A stretch of 64,000 nt of DNA from Pseudomonas songnenensis (GCF_003696315.1 NZ_RFFN01000009.1:1-64000), one strand, 5' to 3'; positions 10,206 through 19,358 are shown, counted from the first letter of the stretch. Translations and numbers: made by a program. The notes: generated from the letters alone by a model not told the origin.

Positions 10206-11513
10206 TCAGGTTCCGGTGCGCATGTCGGTCGGCGCTTCGGCCGGCGGCATATCGTCCAGTTCGCTTTCGTCCGCCGGTTCCTGGGTTGTCGCGTCTTCGG
10301 GGGTATCGGGCATCAGTTCCATCACCGTCGGGCTGGTACGCAGGATCGGCGTGAAATGTCCGTGCGGTTCGGTGACCAGGTCAAATACCTTGCGCGGCCG
10401 ATAGAAAGCATAGAACGCCAGCACGCCGAGGCCTGTCGCGAAGAACAGCGGCAGTGCAATCGGGCCGAACAGATGCATCAGGCCGCCAGCGGCCACCGGG
10501 CCGAGCGCCGCGCCAAATCCGTTGGCCAGCAGCAGGCCGCTGGAGCCGGAGAGAATCTCGTCAGGGTTCAGCTGGTCGACCATCTGCGCCACCGCGATGG
10601 AATAGATGGAAAACGCCAGGCCACCCCAGACGAACATCAGTCCCAGCAGCAGCGAGCCTGCCAGCAGCGGAGCCACGGCAAGCGCCAGTACGGCGGCCAG
10701 GGCGACGACCCAGAGCAGTACGGTACGCCGCTCATGCTTGTCGGAGAACAGCCCGATCGGCCACTGCAGCACCGCACCGCCGAGAATGGTGATACTCATC
10801 AGCAGGCCGACACCGGCCGCGTCGAAACCGATTTCGCTGGCGTACACCGGGGCCAGACCCCAGAAGCCACCCAGAACGAAACCCGATATGCCAGCCGCCA
10901 TCAGCGGCAGCGGCGCGATGCGTGCGAGCTGCAGCAGATCGGTGGGCGGAATGTCCGGCAGCGACGGCTGCGGCTGGCGGGTCAGGGTGATCGGCATCAT
11001 GGCGCTGCCGATGAGAATGGTCGCCAGGGCGAACAGGGTGAATTCCATCGGGCTGTCGAGCCCCAGCAGCTGCTGTGCGGCCGCCAGCGCACCGAGGTTT
11101 ACCGCCATGTACACCGCAAACACCTGGCCGCGCTTCTCGCCGCTGACCTGGGCGTTGAGCCAGCTCTCGATGACCATGTACAGGGTCACCAGGGCGATCC
11201 CGTAGATCACCCGCAGAACGAGCCAGACCCAGGGATTGACGATCATGACGTGCAGCAGCACGGCCGTGGCGGCCACCGAGGCGTAGAAGGAGAACGTGCG
11301 GATATGGCCGATGCGGCGAATCAGCGATGGCGCCAGCCAGGTGCCGATCAGGAAACCGGCGAAATAGCCGGACATCAGCAGGCCGACCATCCCCGTCGAA
11401 TAACCTTCGGCGACGCCGCGCAGCGTCAGCAGCGTATTGAGCAGCCCGTGGCCGAGCAGCAGCAACGCCACGCCAGCAAGCAGGGAACTGATGGGAGCGA
11501 TCAAGGATTTCAT
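10206..11513 (-). CDS. MFS transporter, YcaD-like
   Basis: 435 residues with 12 predicted membrane helices in two halves and a long acidic, probably cytoplasmic C-terminal tail (from about residue 390, rich in D/E/P/T). MFS loop features are seen in the first half (G-T-W-L-A-P-S-L-I-R-R-I-G-H-I-R). Sequence resembles the YcaD/TerC-type MFS subgroup of Pseudomonas; the substrate is unknown. The ATG at 11513 follows AGGG; ten upstream residues of open frame look non-coding. Convergent with arfB. Confidence 0.88.
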   Translation of the reverse strand: MKSLIAPISSLLAGVALLLLGHGLLNTLLTLRGVAEGYSTGMVGLLMSGYFAGFLIGTWLAPSLIRRIGHIRTFSFYASVAATAVLLHVMIVNPWVWLVLRVIYGIALVTLYMVIESWLNAQVSGEKRGQVFAVYMAVNLGALAAAQQLLGLDSPMEFTLFALATILIGSAMMPITLTRQPQPSLPDIPPTDLLQLARIAPLPLMAAGISGFVLGGFWGLAPVYASEIGFDAAGVGLLMSITILGGAVLQWPIGLFSDKHERRTVLLWVVALAAVLALAVAPLLAGSLLLGLMFVWGGLAFSIYSIAVAQMVDQLNPDEILSGSSGLLLANGFGAALGPVAAGGLMHLFGPIALPLFFATGLGVLAFYAFYRPRKVFDLVTEPHGHFTPILRTSPTVMELMPDTPEDATTQEPADESELDDMPPAEAPTDMRTGT

Positions 11514-11666
11514 CGGCAACACCCTAAGTAACGAAACTACCAATTACAAGTTGAGGTACGCCCGTGCGGTGGCGCGCCGTGATGCGACCTGTTGGTCGAA
11601 TATGGCTGTGACCTGTCGGACAGGCATGGAGATTGTCGTGCTGAACGCTTGGGCAGCAGGCATGGC

Positions 11667-12992
11667 TCAGGATTCCCGCTCTACTGGGTTCGGTAGCGGT
11701 TCAGCGTGGCGTACAGCCTGATTCAGCATCCGCACCGCTTCGGCTATGCCCTGCCGATCCAGCGCTCCGCCCAGCGAGGCGGTGGCCTGTTCGAGGATCG
11801 CTTGCGCATGGCGCAGGATCACCCGCTCGTGCTCGATGCCCGGTGCGCTGAAGAGCAGGTTCTTGCAGGCTTGCAGCAGCGTCAGCAGGACCTGCAGGTC
11901 GTTCTGGCCGTAGCCGCGCAGCGAGCCGAAGGCCAGCAGGAGCATCCGATGCAGGTCGAGCTCGCGCAGAAATATCCGCGGGGCGCCTTCTTCGGGAACC
12001 ACGTCATGGTCCGGCAGCTTCATGCGTTCGGCGAACAGCACGCCCATCATGTCGATCGCCTTGATCGCCGTACCCGGATCGTTGATGCCGGGGCTCAACG
12101 CCCGCACGGCAATCTCGACGATCTGTTTGAAGCCAAAGAAGAAATGCCGGTGCGCATACTCCTCGACATAGAAGTCGAAGCAGTCGAGCAATTGCGTTAC
12201 GCAGCGTTCGTCCAGCTCCCGGTTCAGGCGTATCAGCGGATGTCCGGGCATGACGAAAAAGCCGTAGTGCACCTGCACGGTCATGCAGGCGTCCTGCTCA
12301 TCGAGCAACGCCTGGGCGGCTGATATGTTCAATGCCTTGAAATAGCCAGAGCGCCTTGCGGGAATGGTCTGCCAGCCGTCGTCATCCGGCCAGTCCGCCA
12401 TGCTGCGGCGCTCCAGCCGCGCATGGCGTTGTTGCAGCTGATCGAAGGTCTGCTTGTAGACACGGTTGAGGATGAAATCGACCTGGATCGACAGCGAAAT
12501 CGAGCGGATGAAGTAGACGAACAGGCACAGGCAGATCACGCCGAGCCCCAGCGCCAGGAAGATGCCCAGGCTCGGCACGTTGATGTCGTCGCCTTCCTGG
12601 ATGGTCGAGATCAGCATCAGTGAGTTGATGATCGTGCCTAGGTAAACGCCCAGCACGACCTGATGGCTGCGACTGCTGATCAGCCCCGGGATCACCCGCG
12701 GTGACAGCGACGACGCGGCCGAGTTGAGCACCACCATGACCATCGAGAAGCTGAACACCATCAGCGAGATGATGCCCGCCACCAGCGTGCCAAGGATCAG
12801 ACGGGCGTTGTCGGCGTTCTTCACCAGACCCAGATCGAGGTCTTCCTTGTAAGGCTGTAGCCAGGTCATCTCCAGCACGATGGTGACGACGCACAGGCTG
12901 GCGAGGCCGACCGCGATCAGAGTCGGGTAGAAGGCGATGCTACCGGTGACGCGGTGATACAGGCGAAACAGCCTGTTGGTGACTGCGGACAT
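11667..12992 (-). CDS. DUF2254 family membrane protein
   Basis: 441 residues. Four hydrophobic segments lie in the first 180 residues (starting at FYPTLIAVGLASLCVVTIVL), followed by a large soluble domain. DUF2254 hallmarks are visible: the SFSMVMVVLNSAASSLSPR stretch after the second helix, and ALSPGINDPGTAIKAID in the soluble part. The start at 12992 has GGGAG 5 bases upstream. Function of the family is unknown. It lies between the MFS gene and the LysR gene, both on the same strand, with 72 bases to the latter's stop. Confidence 0.88.
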   Translation of the reverse strand: MSAVTNRLFRLYHRVTGSIAFYPTLIAVGLASLCVVTIVLEMTWLQPYKEDLDLGLVKNADNARLILGTLVAGIISLMVFSFSMVMVVLNSAASSLSPRVIPGLISSRSHQVVLGVYLGTIINSLMLISTIQEGDDINVPSLGIFLALGLGVICLCLFVYFIRSISLSIQVDFILNRVYKQTFDQLQQRHARLERRSMADWPDDDGWQTIPARRSGYFKALNISAAQALLDEQDACMTVQVHYGFFVMPGHPLIRLNRELDERCVTQLLDCFDFYVEEYAHRHFFFGFKQIVEIAVRALSPGINDPGTAIKAIDMMGVLFAERMKLPDHDVVPEEGAPRIFLRELDLHRMLLLAFGSLRGYGQNDLQVLLTLLQACKNLLFSAPGIEHERVILRHAQAILEQATASLGGALDRQGIAEAVRMLNQAVRHAEPLPNPVERES

Positions 12993-13064
12993 TGGGGCTC
13001 CCTGCGATGGTCCGCCGAAGCGGGGCTACCCGCCTTTCGGCAGCATCGGGGGCGTAACGTTCGC

Positions 13065-13958
13065 TCAGGCCTTGTCGCCGGGAACCAGGGTCGCGATCAG
13101 CGCGCGCACGCTGCCGGGCAGGGCGTCCAGTTCGCGGACCAGGATGCTGCGTTCTCTCACTGCCCAGGGCTCGTCCAGTGTTACCAGGGCCAGCTGCATG
13201 GTGCGGCTGTGTCGGCGCGCCGCGGATTCGGGAATGATGCCGATGCCGACACCGGCCTCGATCATCCGGCACACCGCCTCGAAGCTGGAAACCTGGATGC
13301 GCAGGGAGAGCTGGCCACCGAGTTTTTCCACCTGGTCGCGCAGGAAGGTCAGCAGGGTGCTGCCCTCGTGCAGACCGATGTGCTGGCAGGTCAGGGTCTG
13401 GCGCAGCGTGACCTGTGCTTCCCCGGCCAGCGGATGGCCGACCGGCACGGCGAGCAGCAGGCGGTCGGTGCTGAAGTGCAATACCTGCAGCCCTTCGGCC
13501 TGCACCGGGCCGGCGATGATGCCCATGTCGGTGCTGCCGTCCAGCACGCCACGCACGATGTCGCGGCTCAGCCGTTCCTGCAGGTCCACCGTGACGCCGG
13601 GGCGCTCGGCGAGAAAACCGGCCAGCACCTCCGGGAGGAATTCGGTTACGGCCGTGGTGTTGGCGAAGATGCGGATGTGACCGGCCGAATCGGTGCCGTA
13701 TTCGGTGAACTCGCTCTTCAGGTAATCCACCTGGCGCATGATCAGCCGCGCATGCTGCAGCAGCTTGTGTCCGGCCGGCGTCAGCTCGACACCGCGGCTG
13801 TCACGGTAGAGCAAACGGCTATCGAGCTGGCTTTCCAGCGCTTTGATGCGCGCACTGGCGGCTGCCGGCGACAGATGCGCGCGCCGTGCGCCCTGGGTCA
13901 GGCTGGGGGATTCGGCGATATGGATGAACAGGCGCAGGTCGGCCAGATCGAAATGCAT
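13065..13958 (-). CDS. itcR: LysR-family regulator of the itaconate operon
   Basis: 297 residues: winged-helix DNA-binding domain at 1-60 (LRLFIHIAESPSLTQGARR...SAARIKALE-type pattern) and a LysR effector domain (IRIFANTTAVTEFLPEVL onward). It is transcribed divergently from the itaconyl-CoA hydratase gene with 125 bases between starts, the arrangement of RipR/ItcR in Pseudomonas, Yersinia and Salmonella itaconate loci (PA0877 in P. aeruginosa). Expected to activate the operon in response to itaconate or its CoA ester and to repress itself. It is a clear paralogue of the LysR protein at 26972-27871 (shared ELTPAGH, EDLQVxxF/EGLQVLHF, RIQVxSFEA(V/I)CRMI). Confidence 0.88.
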   Translation of the reverse strand: MHFDLADLRLFIHIAESPSLTQGARRAHLSPAAASARIKALESQLDSRLLYRDSRGVELTPAGHKLLQHARLIMRQVDYLKSEFTEYGTDSAGHIRIFANTTAVTEFLPEVLAGFLAERPGVTVDLQERLSRDIVRGVLDGSTDMGIIAGPVQAEGLQVLHFSTDRLLLAVPVGHPLAGEAQVTLRQTLTCQHIGLHEGSTLLTFLRDQVEKLGGQLSLRIQVSSFEAVCRMIEAGVGIGIIPESAARRHSRTMQLALVTLDEPWAVRERSILVRELDALPGSVRALIATLVPGDKA

Positions 13959-13982
13959 GCGTGATACCGGTGCTTGGAACGG

Positions 13983-14001
13983 CGTTCAGCTTAGCCGAAC
14001 G
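13983..14001. promoter_or_regulatory. Candidate LysR operator between itcR and ich
   Basis: CGTTC (13983-13987), 9 bases, GAACG (13997-14001), so the core is TTC-N9-GAA. This is a typical inverted repeat for a LysR recognition site (T-N11-A inside). It sits in the divergent intergenic region just upstream of the regulator start. Confidence 0.5.
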
Positions 14002-14083
14002 CTGGTGTTGGTAAATACAAATTCACGGAACGCTGCCTTCGTAGCATTCTCCAGTGAAACAAAGACAACGACCGGAAGCCGCA

Positions 14084-14905
14084 ATGACCGATATCTCTGC
14101 CTGGATTGGCCGCAGCGAAGAAGTGCACGACCAGCTCAGCCGCCACCTGCTGATGCGCATCGCCGCCACATTCGGCGAAACCACCCCCGCCCATGGCGAG
14201 GCCTTGCCGCCGTTGTGGCAATGGTGCTTCTTTCAGGAGCCCATCGCCGAGAGCGGCCTGGGCGAGGACGGTCACCCGGCGCGCGGCGGCTTCCTGCCCC
14301 CGGCCGATAACCGCAACCGCATGTGGGCCGGCGGCCGGGTCGAGTTTCTTCGTCCACTGGAGGCCGGTGGCGAGGCGCGCCGGGTATCGACCATCAAGCA
14401 CATCGAGGAGAAGCACGGCCGCACCGGTGCGCTGCTGTTCGTCACCGTGCAGCACGACTACCTGCAGGACGGCCGCCTGGCCATCCGCGAGGAGCAGGAC
14501 ATCGTCTACCGCGAGCCGAGCCCGCCGAAGACCAGCAGTGGCGAACCCATGGTCGCCGGTGGCTGGCGCGAGGCGGTGACACCCACGCCGACGCTGCTGT
14601 TCCGCTATTCGGCGGTCACCTTCAACGGCCATCGCATCCATTACGACTGGCCCTACGTCACCGAGGCCGAGGGCTATGCCGGTCTGGTCGTTCACGGCCC
14701 GCTGATCGCCACGCTGAACCTGCGCGCCTTCTGCCGCGCCAATCCCGATGCCCGCCTGCGGCGCTTTGCCTACCGCGGCCTGCGCCCGCTGATCGCGCCG
14801 CAGCCGTTCGAGGTCGGCGGCCGCATCGTCGCGCCGGGCAAGGCCGAACTCTGGGCCGGCGACCACAACGGCCTGGCGCAGAAAGCCGAAGTGGAATTCG
14901 ACTGA
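14084..14905 (+). CDS. ich: Itaconyl-CoA hydratase (MaoC-like, FAS1-type dehydratase domain)
   Basis: Second step of itaconate breakdown: hydrates itaconyl-CoA to citramalyl-CoA. 273 residues, double hot-dog type: N-terminal FAS1-like dehydratase domain and a C-terminal MaoC-like half with FRYSAVTFNGHRIHYDWPY, where the His and the following H-I-H-Y-D form the hydratase active-site region. Related to mesaconyl-C4-CoA hydratases. ATG 14084 has GGAAG 5 bases upstream; an ATG at 14054 lacks a good site. It is first gene of the operon and homologous in position to PA0878. Confidence 0.9.
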   Translation: MTDISAWIGRSEEVHDQLSRHLLMRIAATFGETTPAHGEALPPLWQWCFFQEPIAESGLGEDGHPARGGFLPPADNRNRMWAGGRVEFLRPLEAGGEARRVSTIKHIEEKHGRTGALLFVTVQHDYLQDGRLAIREEQDIVYREPSPPKTSSGEPMVAGGWREAVTPTPTLLFRYSAVTFNGHRIHYDWPYVTEAEGYAGLVVHGPLIATLNLRAFCRANPDARLRRFAYRGLRPLIAPQPFEVGGRIVAPGKAELWAGDHNGLAQKAEVEFD

Positions 14906-14907
14906 AT

Positions 14908-14941
14908 CGTAGGGTGGATAACGGCGCAGCCTTATCCACCG
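14908..14941. repeat. Single REP palindrome in ich-acyl-CoA dehydrogenase gap
   Basis: Begins CGTAGGGTGGA, then a hairpin: GGTGGATAA (14913-14921) pairs with TTATCCACC (14932-14940), and an inner GGC/GCC pair encloses GCA. It is the same unit as the palindromes at 16150, 18009, 25417 and 25509, but here unpaired. Confidence 0.85.
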
Positions 14942-14975
14942 TTGAGGCCGCGTGCCGCACAAGCGAGAAACCGAG

Positions 14976-16139
14976 ATGAAACCGAACAAGACCGAAGAAC
15001 TGAACTTCATCCGCGAAGGCGTCCGCGCGCTCTGCGCCGAATTTCCCGCCGAATACTGGCGCAAGATCGATGAGGAAAAGGGCTTCCCGGAAGCCTTCGT
15101 CACCGCCATGACCGAGGCCGGCTGGCTCTCGGCGATGATCCCGGAAGAATACGGCGGCTCCGGCCTGGGTCTGGCCGAGGCTTCGGTGATACTGGAGGAG
15201 GTCAACCGTTGCGGCGGCAACTCCGGGACCATTCATGGGCAGATGTACAACATGTTCACCCTGCTCAGAAACGGCAGCGAGGAGCAGAAGCGCTACTACC
15301 TGCCGAAGCTCGCCAGTGGCGAGCTGCGCCTGCAGTCCATGGGTGTCACCGAGCCGACCACCGGCACCGACACCACCAAGATCAAGACCACTGCTGTGCG
15401 CCGGGGCGACAAGTACGTCATCAACGGGCAGAAGGTGTGGATCTCGCGTATCCAGCACTCCGATCTGATGATCCTGCTGGCGCGCACCACGCCGCTGGCC
15501 GAGGTGCAGCGCAAGTCCGAGGGCATGTCGATCTTTCTCGTCGACCTGCGTGAGGCCATCGGCAACGGCCTGACCGTGCAGCCGATCGCCAACATGGTCA
15601 ACCACGAAACCAACGAGTTGTTCTTCGACAACCTGGAGATTCCCGCCAGCAGCCTGATCGGCGAGGAGGGCAAGGGCTTTCGCTACATCCTCGACGGGCT
15701 GAATGCCGAACGCACGCTGATTGCCGCCGAGTGCATCGGCGATGGCCGCTGGTTCGTCGAGAAGTCCGCGCAGTACGCCCGCGACCGTGTGGTGTTCGGC
15801 CGGCCCATCGGGCAGAACCAGGGTGTGCAGTTCCCGATCGCCGAAGCGCATATCGAGATCGAGGCCGCGGACCTGATGCGCTGGCGCGCCTGCGAGGAGT
15901 ATGACGCCGGGCGCAACGCCGGAGCGGCGGCAAACATGGCCAAGTACCTGGCAGCGAAGGCCAGCTGGGAGGCAGCCAACGCCTGCCTGCAGACCCACGG
16001 CGGCTTCGGCTTCGCCAACGAATACGACGTCGAGCGCAAGTTCCGCGAGACGCGGCTGTACCAGGTGGCGCCGATCTCCACCAACCTGATTCTGTCGTAC
16101 GTGGCCGAGCACTTGCTCGAGCTGCCGCGTTCGTTCTAA
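14976..16139 (+). CDS. Acyl-CoA dehydrogenase of the itaconate cluster
   Basis: 387-residue FAD-dependent acyl-CoA dehydrogenase. Family signatures are present: GVTEPTTGTDTTKIKTTA (substrate/FAD region), LQTHGGFGFANEYDVERKFRETRLYQVAPISTNLI near the C-terminus (described by its key GGxGF...R-D-R pattern). The homologue PA0879 sits at the same place in P. aeruginosa; its role in itaconate use is not settled, but oxidation of a methylsuccinyl-CoA-like intermediate is possible. ATG 14976 follows a purine-rich GAGAAACCGAG. A REP palindrome separates it from ich and a REPIN from the next gene. Confidence 0.9.
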   Translation: MKPNKTEELNFIREGVRALCAEFPAEYWRKIDEEKGFPEAFVTAMTEAGWLSAMIPEEYGGSGLGLAEASVILEEVNRCGGNSGTIHGQMYNMFTLLRNGSEEQKRYYLPKLASGELRLQSMGVTEPTTGTDTTKIKTTAVRRGDKYVINGQKVWISRIQHSDLMILLARTTPLAEVQRKSEGMSIFLVDLREAIGNGLTVQPIANMVNHETNELFFDNLEIPASSLIGEEGKGFRYILDGLNAERTLIAAECIGDGRWFVEKSAQYARDRVVFGRPIGQNQGVQFPIAEAHIEIEAADLMRWRACEEYDAGRNAGAAANMAKYLAAKASWEAANACLQTHGGFGFANEYDVERKFRETRLYQVAPISTNLILSYVAEHLLELPRSF

Positions 16140-16149
16140 CGGAGCCAGA

Positions 16150-16236
16150 CGTAGGGTGGAAAACGGCGAAGCCTTTTCCACGCATATCGAACAGGCGACA
16201 CAGGGGGGGAAATGCTTCGCGATTTCCACCCCTACG
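16150..16236. repeat. REPIN (two inverted REP units)
   Basis: Left unit CGTAGGGTGG with hairpin GTGGAAAA (16156-16163) / TTTTCCAC (16174-16181) around GGC-GAA-GCC. The right unit is in opposite orientation and ends TTTCCACCCCTACG at 16236, with its own hairpin GGAAAT/ATTTCC around GCTTCGCG. It lies between the acyl-CoA dehydrogenase and VOC genes. Confidence 0.8.
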
Positions 16237-16253
16237 AAAAAGGGAAGTGCGTC

Positions 16254-16658
16254 ATGAATATCAGCCATCTCGACCACCTGGTGCTGACCGTCGCTGACCT
16301 CGAGGCAACGATCGACTTCTACACCCGCGTGCTCGGCATGCAGGCGGTGACCTTCGGCGAAGGGCGCAAGGCGCTGGCCTTCGGCAACCAGAAGATCAAC
16401 CTGCACCAGGCCGGGCGCGAATTCGAGCCCAAGGCCGAGCGGCCGACCCCGGGTTCGGCGGACCTCTGCTTCATCGTTGCCACACCGCTGACCGAGGTGA
16501 TCGCACACCTCCAGGCGCAGCAGGTCGCCATCGTCGAAGGTCCGGTGCAACGCACCGGCGCGACCGGACCGATCCGCTCGGTGTACCTGCGCGACCCCGA
16601 CCAGAACCTCATCGAACTGTCCAATCCGTTAGAGAATCCGCTGGAGCCCAACGTATGA
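16254..16658 (+). CDS. VOC superfamily (glyoxalase-like) protein
   Basis: 134 residues, one vicinal-oxygen-chelate domain with candidate metal ligands in HLDHLVLTV (His near residue 8), INLHQAG (His near 57) and QNLIELSNP (Glu near 124). The homologues in Salmonella and Pseudomonas itaconate/rip clusters (STM3117-type, PA0880) are conserved but have no demonstrated reaction. ATG 16254 has GGAAG 6 bases upstream. The stop overlaps the start of the MmgE/PrpD gene by 4 bases, so the two are coupled. Confidence 0.88.
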   Translation: MNISHLDHLVLTVADLEATIDFYTRVLGMQAVTFGEGRKALAFGNQKINLHQAGREFEPKAERPTPGSADLCFIVATPLTEVIAHLQAQQVAIVEGPVQRTGATGPIRSVYLRDPDQNLIELSNPLENPLEPNV

Positions 16659-18007
16659 GCCAGCACACCCGTGCCCTGACCGAATTCCTCGCCGGGCTTG
16701 CCTACGAGCAGATCCCCGAGCCGGTGCTGGCCCGCACCGAAGACCTCTTTCTCGACTGGCTCGGCTCGGCCCTGGCCAGCGCAGGCTCGCATCCGATTCC
16801 GCTGTTCGAGCGTTATGCGCAGAGAATGGGCCCGGCCGACGGACCGGCGCGCATTTTGGTCAACGGCCAGAGCAGCTCGGCCTATTTCGCTGCGCTGGTG
16901 AACGCCGCCAGCTCGCATCTGGTGGAGCAAGACGACCTGCACAACAGCTCCGTGCTGCACCCGGCCACCGTGGTGTTCCCCGCTGCGCTGGCGGCGGCGC
17001 AGGATCTCGGCAAGTCCGGCCGCGAGCTGCTGGTGGCCTCGGTGGCCGGCTACGAGGCGGGCATCCGCATCGGCGAGTTCCTCGGCCGCTCGCATTACCG
17101 CATCTTCCACACCACCGCGACGGTCGGCACCCTGGCCGCGGCGGTGGCCGTTGGCAAGCTGATGGATTTCGACCAGCAGCAGTTCACCCATCTGCTCGGC
17201 AGCGCCGGTACGCAAGCGGCGGGGCTGTGGGAGTTTCTCCGTGACGCGGCGGACTCCAAGCAACTGCACACCGCCAAGGCGGCTGCCGATGGCCTGCTCG
17301 CCGCCTACCTGACCGCCGATGGCCTGACCGGCGCACAGAACATCCTCGAAGGCGAGCAGGGCATGGCGGCGGGCATGTCCCGCGATGCCGAGCCGAGCAA
17401 GCTGTCCGACCGGCTCGGCAGCCGCTGGGCGCTGGCGGAAACCTCGTTCAAGTTCCACGCCTCCTGCCGGCATACCCACCCGGCGGCCGATGCGCTGCTG
17501 GTGCTGATGCAGCGCGAAGGGCTCGGGGCCGATGACATCGCCTCGGTCACCACCCGCGTGCACCAGGGCGCGATCGACGTGCTCGGCCGCGTGACGGTGC
17601 CGCAAACGGTGCATCAAGCCAAATTCTCCATGGGCACCGTGCTGGGGCTGATCGCCCTGTACGGCAAGGCCGGCCTGACCGAATTCCACAGCCATGCGCT
17701 CAGCGACCCGCGCGTCGGCGAGTTCCGCGAGAAGGTCTCGATGACGCTCGATCCCGAGGTGGACGGCGCCTACCCGGCACGCTGGCTCGGTCGCGTCGAA
17801 GTGACCACCGCCGATGGCCGCACGCTGCACGGCGCCATCGACGAGCCGAAGGGCGACCCGGGCAACACGCTGAGCCGCGCCGAGCTGGAGGACAAGTTCC
17901 GCCGCCTGGTGCAGTTCTCCGCGGCGCGCAGCGATGACGAGGCGGGCCTGCTGATCGATACGGTCTGGCGCCTGCGCGAGCTGCAGCGGCTGGACGCGCT
18001 GGCCTGA
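16655..18007 (+). CDS. MmgE/PrpD family protein
   Basis: 450 residues with the MmgE/PrpD fold: N-terminal helical domain (FLDWLGSALASAG), conserved HPATVVFPAALAAAQ and the FKFHASCRHTHPAADAL motif with the family's Cys/His residues. Relatives include 2-methylcitrate dehydratase and cis-aconitate decarboxylase (which makes itaconate). A role on a stereoisomer or by-product of itaconate metabolism is plausible, since PA0881 occupies this slot in P. aeruginosa, but its reaction is not known. Start ATG overlaps the previous gene's TGA. Confidence 0.9.
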   Translation: MSQHTRALTEFLAGLAYEQIPEPVLARTEDLFLDWLGSALASAGSHPIPLFERYAQRMGPADGPARILVNGQSSSAYFAALVNAASSHLVEQDDLHNSSVLHPATVVFPAALAAAQDLGKSGRELLVASVAGYEAGIRIGEFLGRSHYRIFHTTATVGTLAAAVAVGKLMDFDQQQFTHLLGSAGTQAAGLWEFLRDAADSKQLHTAKAAADGLLAAYLTADGLTGAQNILEGEQGMAAGMSRDAEPSKLSDRLGSRWALAETSFKFHASCRHTHPAADALLVLMQREGLGADDIASVTTRVHQGAIDVLGRVTVPQTVHQAKFSMGTVLGLIALYGKAGLTEFHSHALSDPRVGEFREKVSMTLDPEVDGAYPARWLGRVEVTTADGRTLHGAIDEPKGDPGNTLSRAELEDKFRRLVQFSAARSDDEAGLLIDTVWRLRELQRLDALA

Positions 18008-18008
18008 A

Positions 18009-18111
18009 CGTAGGGTGGATGGCGGCGAAGCCCCATCCACCAAAGTGGCGCCAGGGTCCCCAGAGACCTGAACAAACGCGTGGAAAAGGCTTCGCCGTTT
18101 TCCGCCCTACG
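18009..18111. repeat. REPIN between MmgE/PrpD and ict genes
   Basis: Left unit begins CGTAGGGTGGA, hairpin GGTGGATGG (18014-18022) / CCATCCACC (18033-18041) around GGC-GAA-GCC. Right unit is inverted: GGAAAA / TTTTCC enclosing GGCTTCGCC, ending CCGCCCTACG at 18111. About 35 bases separate the two. Confidence 0.82.
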
Positions 18112-18132
18112 CCGAATTTGCAGGAACCGAAC

Positions 18133-19338
18133 ATGAACGACACCCAAGTCAAACCCCGCCCACTCGATGGCATCACCGTGGTCAGCCTCGAGCACGCCAT
18201 CGCCGCGCCGTTCTGCACGCGCCAGCTGGCCGACCTCGGCGCAAGGGTGATCAAGATCGAGCGGCCCGGTGCCGGCGACTTCGCCCGCGGCTACGACGAG
18301 CGGGTCGACGGCCTGGCCTCGCATTTCGTCTGGACCAACCGCTCCAAGGAAAGCCTGAGCCTGGACGTGAAACAGGACGCCGCTGCCCAGGTGCTCGACC
18401 AGCTCTTGGCCGGGGCTGACGTGCTGGTGCAGAACCTGGCTCCGGGCGCGGCCGCGCGCATGGGGCTCTCCTTCGAGGCGCTGCACGAGCGCTTTCCGCG
18501 GCTGATCGTCTGCGATATCTCCGGCTACGGCGAGGGCGGCCCCTACGAGCAGAAGAAGGCCTACGACCTGCTGATCCAGAGCGAGGGCGGCTTTCTCTCC
18601 GTCACCGGCGGGGCGGGTGAGACCGAGATGGCCAAGGCCGGCTGCTCCATCGCCGATATCGCCGCGGGCATGTACGCCTACACCGGCGTGCTTTCGGCGC
18701 TGATGCTGCGCGACAAGACGGGCGAGGGCAGCCGCGTCGACGTTTCCATGCTCGAAAGCCTGGTGGAGTGGATGGGCTACCCGCTGTACTACGCCTACAA
18801 GGGTGCGACGCCGCCGCCGCGTGCCGGCGCCGCCCACGCCACCATCTACCCCTACGGCCCGTTCCCCACCGGCGACGGCGGCACGGTGATGCTCGGCCTG
18901 CAGAACGAGCGCGAGTGGCTGGCGTTCTGCGACAAGGTCCTGCTGCAGCCGGAGCTGGCGCAGGACGAGCGCTTCTCCAGCAACGCCCGGCGTTCGGAGC
19001 ATCGCGCTGAATTGCGTGCGCTCATCGTCGAGGCGTTCAGCCACCTGAGCGCCGAAGAGGTGATCGCCCGGCTGGATGCCGCGCCCATCGCCAATGCCCA
19101 TGTCAACGACATGGCCGGTGTCTGGGCGCATCCGCAGCTCAAGGCGCGCCAGCGCTGGAGCGAGGTGGACAGCCCGGCCGGCCGCCTGCCGGCATTGCTG
19201 CCGCCGGGGCGCAACAGCGCCTTCGCCCCGCGCATGGACCCCATCCCCGCGCTGGGCCAGCACACCGATAGCCTGCTGGCCGAACTGGGCTACGCCCCCG
19301 GCGACATTCAGCGCTTGCACGAGCAGGGCGCGGTATGA
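18133..19338 (+). CDS. ict: Itaconate CoA-transferase (family III, CaiB/BaiF)
   Basis: First step of itaconate degradation: moves CoA from succinyl-CoA to itaconate. 401 residues with family III features: AAPFCTRQLADLGARVIKIE near residue 30, NRSKESLSLD, the catalytic-Asp region SIADIAAGMYAYTG, and the GGxGE-type loop SVTGGAGE. ATG 18133 follows AGGAACCGAAC; upstream open frame runs through the REPIN and is not coding. Its TGA overlaps an alternative start of the lyase gene. Position and family match PA0882/RipA. Confidence 0.9.
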   Translation: MNDTQVKPRPLDGITVVSLEHAIAAPFCTRQLADLGARVIKIERPGAGDFARGYDERVDGLASHFVWTNRSKESLSLDVKQDAAAQVLDQLLAGADVLVQNLAPGAAARMGLSFEALHERFPRLIVCDISGYGEGGPYEQKKAYDLLIQSEGGFLSVTGGAGETEMAKAGCSIADIAAGMYAYTGVLSALMLRDKTGEGSRVDVSMLESLVEWMGYPLYYAYKGATPPPRAGAAHATIYPYGPFPTGDGGTVMLGLQNEREWLAFCDKVLLQPELAQDERFSSNARRSEHRAELRALIVEAFSHLSAEEVIARLDAAPIANAHVNDMAGVWAHPQLKARQRWSEVDSPAGRLPALLPPGRNSAFAPRMDPIPALGQHTDSLLAELGYAPGDIQRLHEQGAV

Positions 19339-19358
19339 GCGTGCCCAGGAGCCAGCCC

